Position numbers and translations under genes: made by a program. This document shows positions 20,901 to 32,006 of a DNA stretch of 64,000 bases, in pieces; position 1 is the stretch's first letter, and each line of letters opens with the position of its first letter. Under the pieces are notes generated by a model. The model ran no database searches. It saw only the letters and a program-made list of their open reading frames with translations, and had not been told where the DNA came from. The stretch lies in assembly GCA_949130485.1 (NCBI GenBank), contig OX422183.1:8460636-8524635 (forward strand), in the 5' to 3' direction. This DNA comes from Agelas oroides. Its lineage: Eukaryota > Porifera > Demospongiae > Agelasida > Agelasidae.

Positions 20901-22501
20901 CAGTGTCTGTTTAAGCACTGGAGTGCTGAACATTCGTAAAGCAGAATAACTTACTGCTCAAAGTTCAGGACAAAGAACAGGTGTGCAAAACGCGTTCTTT
21001 CATCGGGGACCTCCTACTTAAAATGTAGGTGAACATTGACGCCACTCATGTGATAAAATGGACCAGGCCTTCCCTCTTAATTTTCGCATACTTTGAGCAA
21101 AAATTAGATGGTGGGAAAAAAATAGATGGTGGGAAGGCCTAGGAACAAAGCTATCACAAGATGAGGTGAATGTAAAATAGCCTCGTTCCCAGGCCTTCAA
21201 TCACAGCTAATGCAGTGGAAGGCCTGGTAAAACTCCTACGTAGAGTGACTCCTACGTAGAATGACGTCAGGTCTGGGGGTGTGGCACTTTTGGTCTTTGC
21301 CAAGGAATGCTACAATTCATAACAACTAGACAATTGATATCGAGCAGTCTTGGTGATTGTGACGTACTTCATGTTTAGAAAGTCGTCTCACAACCACACA
21401 GTGTGCAGAAGTTTGAAGCCAAAAATTAGAGCAGCGTTTTCAACTATCAACAAATGTTTGTACACTTTTAGCTGCGCTGCGTGTCACCAGGAGCTTGTGA
21501 GCGTCGCTTTGGTACAGCATTGGACGGCTTTCAGAACATGAGGGCGTCACCAAAAGTGCTCAATATCAATTATCTAGTCGCTATATGAATGACCTATTGT
21601 AGCAGTCTGTCCCAAAGACCGGAAGTGCCACACCTCCAAATGTCCTCTAAACGTCCACCTGACGTCATTCTACGTAGGAGTTTTACCAGGTCTTCCCACA
21701 GCGTTAGCTGCGATTGAAGGCCTTGGAACGAGGCTGAATGTAAAATCCACAAGACTAGTGCAGTGTTGAACTACCAAGTGTGATCTCTTTCTCATCCCTT
21801 TCTCGTCCTTACCTGTGTTCTCATGCACACCACTCACAGACAAACCATCATGGAGGATCCCTTCATCAGAGAGCATATTGAAGACCTGCTGAGAAACATT
21901 CGCACACAGGTGCTCGTGAAACTTATCAGGCCATACACCAGAGTTAGGATCATTTTTATATCACAGGTAAGTTACCCGTGTTGTGGGAGGGGGAGGAGAA
22001 GGTGTAGGGACAAAGGAAGGGAAGGGAAGGAAAGGAGGAGAAGGGTAGGACGTGAGGGAGAAAGGGAGGGAGGGAGGGAGGGAGGGAGGGAGGGAGGGAG
22101 GGAGGGAGGGAGGGAGGGAGGGAGGGAGGGAGGGAGGGAGGGAGGGAGGGAGGGAGGGAGAGAGAGAGAGAGAGGGAGGGAGGGAGGGAGGGAGGGAGGG
22201 AGGGAGGGAGGGAAGGGTGAGAGGGAGGCAGGAGGAGGAAGAGGAGGGAAAAGCAGTAAGGGAGACGGGAAGGGGAAAATGGGGAGAAGTAGAGGGAGAA
22301 GAGAGATAAGCAGCATTAAGGGAAGTGGAATATGTGGTCTCCTTGGAAACACATACGCATACACTTACAGGAGCTCAACATAGACGCAGAAGAGGTGGAG
22401 AGTTTGTTAGTGGCGTGTATTCTTGACAGTACTGTTCACGGTCGCATTGACCAGGTCAACCAGATCCTAGAATTGGACCAAGAACCACAGAGAAGTGCAA
22501 G
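14908..22501 (+). CDS. COPS2: COP9 signalosome subunit 2, exons after the gap (5' and 3' incomplete)
   Basis: Exons read with GT-AG borders: 14908-14938 ([10 protein letters not shown], 5' end in gap), 15346-15598, 16214-16313, 16600-16678, 20402-20508, 21840-21966 and 22371-22501. The joined product is nearly collinear with animal CSN2, for example [86 protein letters not shown] and [14 protein letters not shown]. The protein has helical repeats ending in a PCI domain. In the complex it binds the cullin-RING ligase during NEDD8 removal. Phases agree at every junction. The short final exon (about 25 residues after RSAR in other animals) was not found in the following 6 kb. Introns carry purine/pyrimidine tracts and MITEs. 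Confidence 0.93.
15050..15340 (+). repeat. Polypyrimidine tract in a COPS2 intron
   Basis: Almost pure C/T simple-sequence DNA, with a duplicated unit (ctgtaatcctccactcttcc) repeating every ~70 bp, running into the acceptor of the exon at 15346. Confidence 0.9.
15600..15990 (+). repeat. Polypurine (GGGGA/GAGGA) tract in a COPS2 intron
   Basis: Long A/G-only stretches starting directly at the donor of the 15346-15598 exon. Chance ORFs on both strands here are low-complexity artefacts. Confidence 0.9.
16720..18740. repeat. MITE-rich part of the large COPS2 intron
   Basis: Several copies of palindromic MITE ends (cccaggccttcccaccatcc, gggggaagcctggtaccatt) occur near 16870-17240 and 17530-17690. 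A 16-bp tandem (gtagacgaaactgga) lies at 17568-17625. A long inverted pair, 17980-18045 with 18188-18262 (cagaccttccccgcacgtgc ... gggagggtctgggcacgag), is nested inside a second pair containing tggcaacttt and ttgccaaaaatggcaa. Confidence 0.7.
18745..19113 (+). mobile_element. MITE family, copy 1 (~370 bp, long TIRs)
   Basis: Inverted arms with gagcgcataagaacgggcgg on the left and ccgcccgttcttatgtgctc on the right, enclosing taaaaatagaacacccggtc. Two further copies lie at about 23185-23500 and 23660-23995. Confidence 0.75.
19136..20297 (+). mobile_element. ~1.16-kb TIR element with CAATGGCCGATTTGCA ends
   Basis: The left end caatggccgatttgcactat and the right end atagtgcaaatcggccattg form inverted repeats of more than 30 bp that include tcacgtga. 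The interior has no recognisable transposase. It sits in the COPS2 intron before exon 20402 and shares its terminus with the element at 28622-29730. Confidence 0.8.
20555..21760. repeat. MITE cluster and G/A tract in a COPS2 intron
   Basis: Contains MITE ends (ccgaggccttcccaccatcc near 20560), a G/A-rich microsatellite at 20700-20880, and a palindromic element at about 21185-21730. The latter's arms read cctacgtagaatgacgtcag on the left and ctgacgtcattctacgtagg on the right. Confidence 0.7.
22050..22215 (+). repeat. (GGGA)n microsatellite
   Basis: About 35 tandem ggga units with a short ga interruption, in the intron before the exon at 22371. Confidence 0.98.
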
Positions 22502-22960
22502 GTGCGTACAGATAATGGTCACACGACAAGAGAAAAAGTCATGAGGGAGTCATGTGACTAAGGAGCAAGTTGTGGAAGTAGAACCTCTCTAAGGGAGATC
22601 AAAGTGACGTCAATTCCCAGCCCTCACTTTCACTTTCAGTATTCACAATAGAATGTAGAAGCGGAAGAGCACTAAAATTTTTTTACAAATTTGAAGTAAA
22701 AAATAGGGAAGGCCTGAAACCACTTACATGTATCACGTGAATGATGTCTGGTGGATGCAAGATGGGCATAGGAGGAGTGTTGCCGAGCGACAAATTTGTG
22801 CGCACTAAACCTGAGAGTGAATTTCTTAACAATCAAGCTGAGAGCTCTTGGCTGAGAGCTCTTGATTGCATGTCCTAAGATCTGACTAGTGTTAGAGCAC
22901 CCAAGTCTAGCGCATTGTTGGGCAGCTGCATCCACTTCACATCCGCCTGACATCATTCAC

Positions 22961-23127
22961 AAGAGGAAGGTTATCTGTTACCAACTTGAGCTCAGAAAGT
23001 AACTTGCCGATGTTTCGGCTGAATTCTCCAGTCGTCATCAGGGCGAAAGATGACAACTGGAGCATTCAGTCGAAATGTCGGCAAGTTATTTCCCGAGCTC
23101 AAGTTGGTAACAGACAACCTTCCTCTT
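22961..23127. repeat. Near-perfect palindrome, 79-bp arms
   Basis: The left arm, from aagaggaaggttatctgtta to ctccagtcgtcatc, is the reverse complement of the right arm, from gatgacaactggagcattca to acaaccttcctctt. Only about 8 mismatches and an 11-nt loop are present. A foldback MITE is likely. Confidence 0.9.
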
Positions 23128-23184
23128 CATTTATGCAGGAGCCAACTGAGAAGCCACAGAAAGTTTATCATTCACATGATTACG

Positions 23185-23995
23185 TGCAAGTGTTCCCAGG
23201 CTTTTCGCTGCTCTTCCTCTTCCGTGTATTATAAACAAGAGCGCATAAGAATGGGCGGCTAGAGGAAGAGCGTGTGACTACGTAAAATTCCAAACCGGTC
23301 GGAGTTTACCGCCAGTACTAAAAATAGTAACACATATGCACAGCTGTGCGTAGACATGTTGAAGCACGTGCCGAGTGTTCCATTTTACTACAGTTCAATA
23401 ATTTGACCGGACTACGGGCTTCTATTGGAGTTACACGCTCTTCCTCTAGCCGCCTATTCTTATGCGCTCTTGTATAAACCAAAGAGCAAAAGAAGACCTC
23501 TAGACTGATGACACAGTGTACAGGGAGTGAAACCTCTCTTGCAGGAAACACCGTCTGGCCCGCTGTGTGGAAGTGTCTGCATTTCAGGGCTTGTGGTATC
23601 ATTTCCGGTAGGCATGGCAACATTCATTTGGGCTATCCAGCATGTAGCTGCGTTTCTATTGATGTATCAAGAAGGGGTGGCTTGAGTAGGAGCGTGTAAC
23701 TCTGTAAAATTTGAAACAGGTAGGAAAATTATCGCCAGTACTAAAAACAGTAACATGTACTGCACAGCTGCGTGTAGACTAGACATAATAAGCCATTATT
23801 GCTAAGCACGTGACCGGGTGTTCTATTTTAGTACGGTTCAATAACTGTGACCAGACTATGGGCTTCTATTGGAGTTACACGCTCTTACTCGATCCGCCCA
23901 TTCTTATGCGCTCTATGTGCACGTTTTTCATCACTCGTCATCATTGTATAACACAAACCGAAGAACAATTCACGGAGAAGGCGTGGGAATGAGAC
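23185..23995 (+). mobile_element. Two further copies of the 18745-type MITE
   Basis: Copy 2 (about 23185-23500) has gagcgcataagaatgggcgg and ccgcctattcttatgcgctc. Copy 3 (about 23660-23995) has the same right-hand arm (gttacacgctcttactcg ... cccattcttatgcgctc). The DNA between and after them (23525-23640, 24055-24190, 24340-24400) contains imperfect duplicates of gaaacctctcttgcaggaaa and agtgtctg(c/t)atttcag. Confidence 0.65.
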
Positions 23996-23999
23996 TGTA

Positions 24000-25080
24000 C
24001 ACTAGTCACATGACACCATAGCTTAGTACAAGGGGTGAGTTTTGGGACTATATAGTGAAACCTCTCTTGAGGAAACACCATCAGACCTGCTGTGTGAAAG
24101 TGTCTGTATTTCAGAGGCTTCTGATAGTAGGCATGGCAACGCAGGTGTCACTTGGCCTACTGAACATGTAGCCGTGTTTCTGTATGTTGATGTCATCTAC
24201 ATGTAAGTGTTTCCAGGTTTTGAGTTGTTCTTCCACCTTTGTGAATCATATTGACCACAAACTGAAAACCCACTGCTTGTAAGCTAAAGTGTCATGCGAC
24301 TGTTGTCTTGTGCCTCCTCCACTTTGGAGACATACAGTGGAAACCTTCCTAGGGCAAACACCATCACACCCGCTGTCTTAAAGTGTCTGGTACCATATTA
24401 TCCCAGGCAAGCGCCTACGGGCATTCGCAGCTCAAGCACCAAATATTGGGGATGGCCGGTTACACAGAGGAACTGCTTGAATTGTTCAACTGTCCCCATG
24501 CAAGAGCACCCACCCCCCATCCAAAGTTACCTACACCATCACTTTGCCCATGCTTTGTTTCCAGCCAAATGAGAACAGTCCAGCAGTGAAGGAAGCTAGA
24601 AAACTGACCGACCCGTAACTTTGTTCCTATAAGCCTTCGCAGCATTTGTCACTTTCAGTACATGAAATTCTTGCTGTAAGCCAGGAACGCTATGTACATT
24701 AGCTCAGCGACAATGCATACAAACTGTGAAACAGTCTTACAGTTGCTGTGCAATTTCTCATGGTGGGCAGTTACACGGAGAACCTTGCCAAACCACAAAA
24801 CTGTCAAAATTGGTGGATGGGCATTTGCAGGGGACAATACGACATTATTTACAGTAGGCATGGCAACGTGCACTTGGGCTGTTGAGCATGCAGGTGTGTT
24901 TCTGTTGTACAAAGTTAATTAGAGACTAGTGCTGTGGGTAATAGTGGTCACGTACTATTTCAGTCATTAAACCCAACTAGCCTCGTACCCAGACTCTTCC
25001 CCTGTATTTCTGCATGGTATGAACCATGGCTGATGATCTTACGAGGGAGGTAGAGGTTGGAGGTTATTGGGCATTGTTTG
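24000..25080. other. Intergenic, diverged duplicated segments
   Basis: Holds imperfect repeats of gtaggcatggcaacg and related text. No exon of COPS2 or NDUFS2 could be recognised. Confidence 0.45.
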
Positions 25081-25155
25081 CATACAGTTGAATAGTCTCG
25101 GAACCAGACCCTCACACACCATGTGTGAGCTGGGCGGGGCCTAGGAACGAGGGTA

Positions 25156-25425
25156 GGTAGCCCCTCGGTAGTGGAAATTTATCTGGCAGACATGTATTTC
25201 AGTCCCATTTGAATAACGAACTCCCTCAGCAGCAGCTACACCTCTTCCTAGACCCTCTTCCTCCTCCGCATGCAAGGGTCTGGTTCCAAGACTAACAGTT
25301 GAACTTTTTAAAGCCTCATTATACAGAGTCAAGGAGTAGCTGCTGCTGAGGAAGTTCATTATTCAAATGGGACTGAAATAAATGTCTGACAGGTAAAGTT
25401 CCACTACCAAGGGGCTGCCTAGCCT
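25156..25425. repeat. Inverted repeat with 84-bp arms
   Basis: The left arm ggtagcccctcggtagtgga ... cagcagcagctac pairs with the right arm gtagctgctgctgagg ... ccactaccaaggggctgcc, with about 80 bp between them. A TAGTCTCG/GAGGGTA MITE is adjacent at about 25082-25153. Confidence 0.85.
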
Positions 25426-25957
25426 CGTTCCCAGGCACCGCCCAGCTTTTCGTCACTTGCAGTATGGAAAAGCCTACAATAACTTGAGTCCCACTCACTT
25501 GTGGGATTGCATCTAGTCTCGACCAAATTTTTCATGTGCACCCTGCAGCCTTGTCAAAAAGTAGGGTCTGGACACTTTTACTAAGAAAAGTGGCCAATGA
25601 CATGCAATCAGTAATTGTAGGTGTTAATTACATTATTAGCAACTAGTAGCATAAACCTTGGCACCCAAAAATTTGCAAGTTAGCCATGATCTGTCCTGGT
25701 ATAAAACGTAATTTACTTTCCTGAGCAAGTTGATTCCACTGCACTTTCTTCCTCAACTCTTTTTGTTTCAGTTCAGAAATAGAATACAGTAGACCCCCTG
25801 TTCCAGACTCCCTGTTCCTGAGTTGTGGACTTCACTATTATCTATGACAAACGTTCCCAAACATTAGCCTCTATACAGCTATACGAATAACTCCATGATT
25901 TACATACACTGCTGCATGTCCGGAGTATGAAGACATCTGTAAATCAGGGACTCCCAG

Positions 25958-26341
25958 TATAGACCGTGTGCCTGTGTAGGCGTGGTCCATATATTATACT
26001 CGAAAGTATACGATTTTCCGCATACTCACCGCCATTTTGTAGGGCAGTACAATAGCAGTAATGTACACATGGACCCCTTGTTGGCTCCCTACCAGCAATA
26101 TTGACAGCTGGATCGCTTAGTGGCTCACATGTTATAGGCAAATAGCGATGTATGTCATACTGCAGCGATTTTAGATGTGGCTCATGGTAACGTTCAGCAG
26201 CCAGCTCACAACCTCGTCACTGTATAAACTTGCCATTCACAGAGCCATTTTTTGCCCTCATTACGTCATCAGAATACTGACGCCACAGACCGTGACGTCA
26301 CTGCAACTTGTAACCACACCCATTTAGGCACACGGTCTATA
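25958..26341. mobile_element. 384-bp TIR element, TATAGACCGTGTGCC ends
   Basis: The left end tatagaccgtgtgcctgtgt and the right end taggcacacggtctata are inverted repeats of about 24 bp. There is no ORF; it is a non-autonomous element. Confidence 0.75.
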
Positions 26342-26398
26342 GTGTAAACCCACTGCTAGCACTTGCTGCTGCCTTCTTATCTTTGGTCAGCAAATCCC

Positions 26399-27499
26399 AA
26401 TGAACCCCATCACTGAGTGGAGGCTGTTACCTATGGTAAAGTACCCAATGAACCCCATCACTGAGTGGAGGCTGTCACCTATGGTAAAGTACCCAATGAA
26501 CCCCATCACTGAGTGGAGGCTGTCACCTATGGTAAAGTACCCAATGAACCCCATCACTGAGTGGAGGCTGTCACCTATGGTAAAGTACCCAATGAACCCC
26601 ATCACTGAGTGGAGGCTGTCACCTATGGTAAAGTACCCAATGAACCCCATCACTGAGTGGAGGCTGTCACCTATGGTAAAGTACCCAATGAACCCCATCA
26701 CTGAGTGGAGGCTGTCACCTATGGTAAAGTACCCAATGAACCCCATCACTGAGTGGAGGCTGTCACCTATGGTAAAGTACCCAATGAACCCCATCACTGA
26801 GTGGAGGCTGTCACCTATGGTAAAGTACCCAATGAACCCCATCACTGAGTGGAGGCTGTCACCTATGGTAAAGTACCCAATGAACCCCATCACTGAGTGG
26901 AGGCTGTCACCTATGGTAAAGTACCCAATGAACCCCATCACTGAGTGGAGGCTGTCACCTATGGTAAAGTACCCAATGAACCCCATCACTGAGTGGAGGC
27001 TGTCACCTATGGTAAAGTACCCAATGAACCCCATCACTGAGTGGAGGCTGTCACCTATGGTAAAGTACCCAATGAACCCCATCACTGAGTGGAGGCTGTC
27101 ACCTATGGTAAAGTACCCAATGAACCCCATCACTGAGTGGAGGCTGTCACCTATGGTAAAGTACCCAATGAACCCCATCACTGAGTGGAGGCTGTCACCT
27201 ATGGTAAAGTACCCAATGAACCCCATCACTGAGTGGAGGCTGTCACCTATGGTAAAGTACCCAATGAACCCCATCACTGAGTGGAGGCTGTCACCTATGG
27301 TAAAGTACCCAATGAACCCCATCACTGAGTGGAGGCTGTCACCTATGGTAAAGTACCCAATGAACCCCATCACTGAGTGGAGGCTGTCACCTATGGTAAA
27401 GTACCCAATGAACCCCATCACTGAGTGGAGGCTGTCACCTATGGTAAAGTACCCAATGAACCCCATCACTGAGTGGAGGCTGTCACCTATGGTAAAGTA
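26399..27499 (+). repeat. 48-bp minisatellite, 23 near-identical copies
   Basis: The unit, containing aatgaaccccatcactgagt and cacctatggtaaagtaccc, repeats every 48 bp with only the first copy showing a clear variant (gttacc for gtcacc). Because 48 is divisible by 3 and the unit lacks stops in one frame on each strand, a 383-codon plus frame and a 360-codon minus frame result. Neither has features of a real gene beyond the repeat. Confidence 0.97.
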
Positions 27500-28412
27500 C
27501 TTACCTCGTGAGCAATGCCCGTGGCATGTAAGGTGGACAGGTAATTGTTGATACTGCTACACTTGGATGGAGTAACAACACTCTCCAAGTCCATCATGCT
27601 TTCTCCATTTTTCCATCTAAGACGTCTAGCTTGTGTAGAGCGGCTTCCTGCACAGATACACACTGTATATCATGTGTTATTTCTTAGCCTCGTACTCAGG
27701 CTCCTCCTCAAAGAATTAGGGAGAGAGCCTGGAAAATATGATCACATGCCCCGTGACATAGCTTTGTGCATGATTTTGATGATCAAATTATTGCCCACAT
27801 ACTCTGACTTGAAGTGTTGGAGTTGTGGATGTTGCTGGGACTGACGGATTGGATGTTTTACGGTAACGTTCACGAGCTAGCTACATCATGGAGCACGTAA
27901 TCAAACCTTCCAGGCTCTCTCCTCATTTCTCTGCATGGGGAGCCTGGGTATTATTTTCATGTATTACAGTGTACATGTTCCTGAAAAATAGTATACCCGA
28001 CAGCCGGCAGCCGCATTTAAATTTGCCTTATACATTACTAGGTATGTGAGTTGTATGCCCTCTCAATAAGCCCTTGATTCTAGTCTTTAACATGCGTGAT
28101 ACCAACCACCATTCAGCCCCACTTCCTCTCCTCTTCTCTTCTCCCTTCCTCACTCCTCCCTTCTCCTCCCTTTTCTTTTTCCTTGCTCCCCCCCTCTTTT
28201 CTTTTTTCTTTTTACCTTCTCCTTCTCCAATTTCTCCTTCCCTTCTCCAATGCTCTTCTTTCTCCTCCCCTTCTCCCTTCTCTTTCTCCCTCCTCCCTTT
28301 CTTTTTCCCTTATCTGCTCCCTCTTTCTCCTCTTTCTTCTTATCCCACTCCTCTCTTCTTCCCTCTTCTATCCCCCCCCCCCCCCCCCTCCTCACACACA
28401 CTTTCATCTCAG
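27500..28412. other. Region upstream of the first recognised NDUFS2 exon
   Basis: No upstream NDUFS2 exon was recognised. A near-pure C/T tract with a C-homopolymer occupies 28100-28405 and leads into the acceptor at 28412. Confidence 0.5.
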
Positions 28413-31400
28413 ATGTTGGAGTTTTACGAGCGTGTGTCCGGTGCAAGAATGCATGTAGCGTACATACGACCTGGGGGCGTGGCCCAGGACCTTCCTCTGG
28501 GGATCTTAGACGACATTTATCACTTTATTCAGCAGTTCTCCACCAGGATAGACGAGGTGGAAGAGGTGAGGGGAGGGGCCAGAGGTCATGTGACTAACAG
28601 ACTTTTTTTTAAAGGCACTCGAATGGCCGACTTGCATGATAACGTCATGTACGGGGACTGGGGTAAAACTTCAACGGCGTGCCATAGAGAATGTATGGGG
28701 ATTTTGTAGTCCTCCTGATAAACACCGTTATAACTTGTGATCAATAGTTAGCTGTTCACGCTCTTTTTGCATGCATTGACCACAGCAGAATGTTCTATCC
28801 TCTGAATAGTTTCTAGGCGCTTCAGACGTTTCGGCTAGCATGCAAAGCTATGGACGGTGCTCAAGAGTCCCAATTATAATCGTTACGACTGCCCTTGCAG
28901 TTACCTCAAGTTAGAGTCAGCATCAGCGATAACTTACCTTGCTTGAATAGATCCTGTAGAAGGCGCAGAACCCGCTGCCCCGCCCACATATACATGCACT
29001 CCCCATGATTTAGCCATGATTCAGCCACACTTTGCCATGCCATATTTTAGAGAATTGTACATACAGAACAATGGTTTGTGCAAGTTCAGCTGTGCTCTTT
29101 CTTGGACAGAAGAGCTCTTCGAGGATTGTCTCTTGGATCTGCACACAGCACAGTTCATGGTCGCCTTAGTCGGCATCTAAGGAGAGTATCAATTTTGGCC
29201 CTGTGAAAGTGTACGGAGGGGAAGAGAGTCTACTCTCTGGTTACTCTCTCCAAGAAAAAGCTGCATACCCACATGAAGTACAATAGCATCCCAGCAGCTG
29301 CAACTTAGTAAATCATACAAATTCAGCTGTATATCTCGCTTATTCATGCCTTCCCACCCACCCCATTGCACAAAACGGAAATATTAAACACAATATAGAC
29401 AAAAAGGTGACTTACAAACAGTTTCAAGACAGAGGTCTTAGCCATTTTCCAGAAATAGTACAATGGGAGACATCATCAGCTGAACCGTTGGTGGCTTTCC
29501 AGTCAATTAACGCCACTCTCCGTATGGTAATACAGCCATCGGACTCGCTTATGAATACACCAACTCTTTGGGTAGCAAATATTAGCGCATGGAGACGATC
29601 AGTCTTTCCGCGTAGCAAACTGATGGATCTTCTCAACACGCGTTTGGAATTCCCCATACATATTCTATGGCCAGCTGCCGAACTTTTACCCCAGCCCTCG
29701 TACATGATGTCATCATGCAAGTCGGCCATTGCAGATTGTTTTAAAACATCCTTGGGACAAAAATATACGTATAGACCTTATGCAATACATCACGTAGCCA
29801 AACGTGAAATGGATAGTGGACGGAAATCCGGATACTACTCTGCCATTTTGAGTGGCAAGGAAGACCTCAGTCTATGGAGCATAAGTGCAGCGAAACACTT
29901 TGTGAGCTCGCTGCTTAAATGATGCATGCAGGTAAGCTGATTCACTTCGGTGAGTCGGTGAGCATTCGGTCCTGTTGCGACCTTGTGCATTCTGGGTGTG
30001 ATGTAAAATCTCTTTCTGCGCTGGTGAGAAAGGAGCTCACAAACTGTTCCACTGTACTTACACTCAATAGACCGCGGTCATTTTTGCCACTCAAAATGGC
30101 GGCGTCATATCCGGCTTTCCCACCCACTATCCATTTCACGTTTAGTTAAGCAAGGTAATGACGTCACTTGCATAAGGTCTATTGTTTGTTGACACTTACT
30201 GTACACAGACCCTTGCATGCTCACATACAGACACAAACCCTCACACGTTCACACTAGGGCTGCCACGACAAGGCTAAATGTTATATCATATGTCATCTAC
30301 ACATACCCTTGCATGCTCACACACACATATCCTTATATATAATGTACCCTTGCACACTCACACCTACCCTCACACACTCACACCTACCTTCACACACAAC
30401 ATATTCAAACACCTTCATACTAGATCTAGCCTAGCCTCGTTCCCAGGCGTGGAGGGGGAGGAGAAAGAGCGCCTGGTACACACTGTTTGCGCATGCGCGT
30501 AATTATAGGCAAGACCACGTGGTAGAATTAGGGGCGTGTACTAATATGACGATTCGGTTATCACGTGAATAGCATAAACCGTCATTAAAAAATACCTCGG
30601 CTTTTGTTCTTAGGATGCTATAAACGTCGCTGCTACATGCTTTGCCTAGTTTTATACTGTCAGATACAAAGAGAAATGTCTGGTAGGCAGTGGTAGGAAT
30701 CGACTTACCGGAAATGGTGGATAACCGCATAAATGTACGCTTCCTCAGTAAACGCACTCAATGGAGGCAATCTGTTCGTTCTTGAGCTTTATCTCAAGGT
30801 GCCTAGCTACCAGAAGGCCTAGAACAGCGCGATATGAAACTCACTCGAACAGAACACCAACTGGCATATCAACGAGGCGAGTTTATGACGTCACCAGTAT
30901 ACGTACGTATACGTACGAACACGGTCGCCACGGAATTCCGTGGCGATTAAACGCATGCGCAAACAGTGTGTACCAGGCACTCTTTCTCCTCCCCCTCCGC
31001 GCCTGGGAACGAGGCTAACTCTAGCCTCATTCCCAGTCCTTCCCGCCTCCAGTTTTTAATCGCTTGCAGTATGCAAAAACAGAGGGAGAAGGCCTGGGGT
31101 TTCTTACCACATGATCCGCGTCACATGTTGTCACGCTTATATGTACATGTATATCCATGCTACCAATCTTGCGATCTGTGCTAGGAAGACAAGAGTATGA
31201 CATCAGGTAGACGGAGGGTAGACGTGAGGGGGGCGGTGCCCGATCATTGTAACACACAAACTCTACATTGATCAGCCTCCAGTCCACCGAACAATGAGCT
31301 GTATGGACACTGCCTTTTGAACACTGCTGTATTGAGTCCTTGGACAAAATATTTCGGGAAGGGTCTCGAGGTTCTTCATTGGGCACCACCCCCCGTCTGT

Positions 31401-31540
31401 CTACCTATCATTACGTCACATCACCGTGCACGTGACGAAACCTCCCAAGCCTTCCCCCTCCTGCATACCACAAGCAATCAAAAACTGGACGGTGGGAAGA
31501 CCTGGGAATGAGGCTACACATTGCACACATCTTCCCATGT

Positions 31541-31600
<60 letters not shown>

Positions 31601-31953
31601 CTGCTCACACACAACCGCATCTGGAAACAACGTCTGGTGGACATTGGCATAGTGATGGTACAAGAAGCCCTGGACTACGGGTTCTCGGGGGTCATGCTGC
31701 GAGGGTCAGGGGTCAAGTGGGACCTCAGAAAGGTGCAGCCGTACGATGCTTATGATCAAGTTGACTTTGACGTACCCATTGGAAGACATGGGGATTGTTA
31801 TGACAGGTGTGTGTGTGTGTGTGTGTGTGTGCGTGCGTGTGTGTGTGCACGTGTGAGTGTGAGTGTGTGTGTGTGTGTTGTGTGTGTGTTGTGTGTGTGC
31901 GTGTGTGTATGTGTGTGGTGTGTGTGTATGTGTGTGGTGTGTGTGCATACGTG

Positions 31954-32006
<53 letters not shown>

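Noticed and set aside
24466-24560. NDUFS2 upstream exon (cacagaggaactgc resembling HRGTE)
   Set aside because: The match is only a few codons and breaks into stops, with no splice sites fitting the family.
26399-27499. CRISPR array
   Set aside because: Units are contiguous identical 48-mers without variable spacers, in an animal genome.
26400-27551. Repeat protein genes on both strands
   Set aside because: Both frames are forced by a 48-bp unit divisible by three. No signal, splice or flanking coding evidence was seen.
27545-27640. COPS2 final exon (acttggatggagtaacaaca)
   Set aside because: The resemblance to the LDKWT segment does not extend and the reading frame does not fit the preceding phase.
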